NCBI GenBank assembly: GCA_013334745.1
Contig: JAAXWY010000026.1
Coordinates: 1-34,681, forward strand
Direction of reading: 5' to 3'
Source: Coriobacteriia bacterium
Lineage (GTDB): Bacteria; Actinomycetota; Coriobacteriia; Anaerosomatales; JAAXUF01
Length of the DNA: 34,681 nucleotides
The translations under genes were made by a program, and so were the position numbers. The notes under the pieces are model-generated. The model did not search any database and was not told the origin of the DNA. It worked only from the letters and a program-made list of their open reading frames with translations. Within the stretch, counting starts at the first letter, position 1; every line of letters begins with the position of its first letter. Shown piece after piece: positions 33,930-34,681 of this stretch.

Positions 33930-34681
33930 TTACGGGGTGATCGCTCCGGACAGGTCGCTGTCTATCGTCAGCTCCGCTCCGGATCCGAGGACCTGGACGC
34001 TCGCGTTGCTGATGCGGTTCTGGTGGTCGTAGTACTGCGTCAGGCTCGACGGCGTCATGCCCGTGAAGCGCAGATGGTAGCTGCCCGCAGGAAGCGAGAG
34101 CGTGTAGACGCCCAGTGCGTTGGTGAACACACCACGCACGTAGGCATGGGTCGTGGCGTTGAATGCCGTGACCACCACACGGTTCATCGGCACTCCGACG
34201 TTGGTGATGGTGCCTGAGATGGTCTGGACCGTGACAGGCGTCGTGGGTGCCAGGTCAGAAGACACCGTCGTCATCAGGCCGGCGGTAACCGTCACGACGG
34301 CCGCGTCGGTGATGTTGACCTTGTGGTCGAAGTACTGCGTCAGGCTTGCAGGCGTCGTGCCCATGAAGCGCACGTGGTAGGAGCCCGCCGGCAGCGAGCC
34401 GAGCGTGTAGTTGCCCAGTGCGTCGGTGTAGACGCCCTTGACGTCTCTGTGCGTCACCGCGTCATAGGCCGTGACCACGATGTGATCGAGCGGCGCCCCC
34501 AGGTTGGTGACGTTGCCGCTGATGCCTTGCGTGCTGGGCGGTGCGATCGGCGTCAGGTCACTTGAGACCGTGATCGACTCGCCGGCCACGGCACTGAGCG
34601 TGGTCGCCTCGCTGATGGTCAGCGTGCGGTCGTAGTACTGCTCGAGGTTGGCAGGTGTCGTACCCATGAAGCGCACGTGGT
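33930..34681 (-). CDS. Surface protein of carboxypeptidase-regulatory-like repeats, C-terminal part (5' end outside window)
   Basis: The frame is open to the window end, so at least 250 C-terminal residues are seen and the start is beyond 34681. It consists of about 100-residue repeats. Each has ISG-x-(V/I)TN-x-G, (V/D)-x-V(V/T)A(Y/F)-x-A-T-H, Y-x-L-(S)LPAGSYH-(V/L)RF and T-x-(Y/F)(Y/F)DH, followed by VSSDL or a similar segment. This layout matches carboxypeptidase-regulatory-like or CNA-B-like beta-sandwich domains of secreted proteins. Two repeats are complete and one is partial. There is no sortase motif or transmembrane helix at the visible end (DSDLSGAITP). An extracellular adhesive or structural role is inferred. 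Confidence 0.8.
   Translation of the reverse strand, partial: HVRFMGTTPANLEQYYDRTLTISEATTLSAVAGESITVSSDLTPIAPPSTQGISGNVTNLGAPLDHIVVTAYDAVTHRDVKGVYTDALGNYTLGSLPAGSYHVRFMGTTPASLTQYFDHKVNITDAAVVTVTAGLMTTVSSDLAPTTPVTVQTISGTITNVGVPMNRVVVTAFNATTHAYVRGVFTNALGVYTLSLPAGSYHLRFTGMTPSSLTQYYDHQNRISNASVQVLGSGAELTIDSDLSGAITP
34028..34681 (-). repeat. Tandem coding repeat, period 300-303 bases
   Basis: The segment beginning at AGTACTGC recurs at 34031, 34331 and 34634, so the period is 300 then 303 bases (100-101 codons). The neighbouring GAAGCGCA-x-(G/A)TGGTA segment also recurs. These are in-frame copies within the surface protein; the third copy is cut by the window end. Confidence 0.85.

Noticed and set aside
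34028-34681. CRISPR array
   Set aside because: The period of 300 bases is in frame and encodes conserved protein domains; there are no short repeats or spacers.

Overview
The window is high-GC DNA with dense gene packing and many 4-base stop/start overlaps. The best guess for the host is an anaerobic, menaquinone-using actinobacterium, perhaps of the Coriobacteriia type. This is inference from gene content: an actinobacterial DUF2469-like protein next to NAD-dependent ligA, gatC/gatA and gatB, two DegV proteins, an iron-sulfur flavoprotein, several ferredoxin-type proteins and a multiheme c-type cytochrome. No rRNA, tRNA, CRISPR array, phage gene or transposase was recognised.

Left part (1-10.4 kb). 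A truncated exported or membrane protein is followed by a leftward operon (degV, two small membrane proteins, iron-sulfur flavoprotein). Rightward genes encode carbamate kinase, then a 71-residue protein joined to a cysteine-rich ferredoxin. Leftward genes follow: an unknown protein, a membrane-anchored PASTA protein, a second DegV, and a three-gene ABC export unit (membrane-anchored protein, ATPase, permease).

Respiratory island (10.6-14.8 kb, all rightward). A Rieske protein, a cytochrome b6-type subunit, a subunit IV-type protein and an 11-heme cytochrome c form a tight operon, flanked by two paralogous multi-TM proteins. The b subunit matches plant cytochrome b6 in the spacing of all four haem ligands and keeps the cysteine that holds haem c_i in b6f complexes. 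No cytochrome f or c1 is present, so the 11-heme protein is the likely electron acceptor. Tandem 11-bp repeats resembling PhoB/OmpR-family sites precede the first membrane gene and the Rieske operon, and a degenerate copy precedes the second membrane gene. This is the strongest candidate for an undescribed system.

Middle (14.8-26.9 kb). A leftward run holds gatB, a ZIP metal transporter, an unknown membrane protein, a CapA-like protein and a DUF488 protein. A rightward block follows: beta-solenoid membrane protein, ornithine aminotransferase, phasin-like protein and UbiB/ABC1 kinase. This block separates gatB from gatC-gatA.

Right part (27-34.7 kb). A leftward operon runs DUF2469-like, ligA, CPBP protease and a ferredoxin-CPBP fusion, with an attenuator-like leader. 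A rightward gene encodes a ferritin-like diiron domain fused to a diguanylate cyclase. lipA is convergent with it. The window ends inside a leftward surface protein made of about 100-residue repeats. Five GTATAC-centred motifs, each 42-92 bases upstream of a start codon, look like a shared promoter element.
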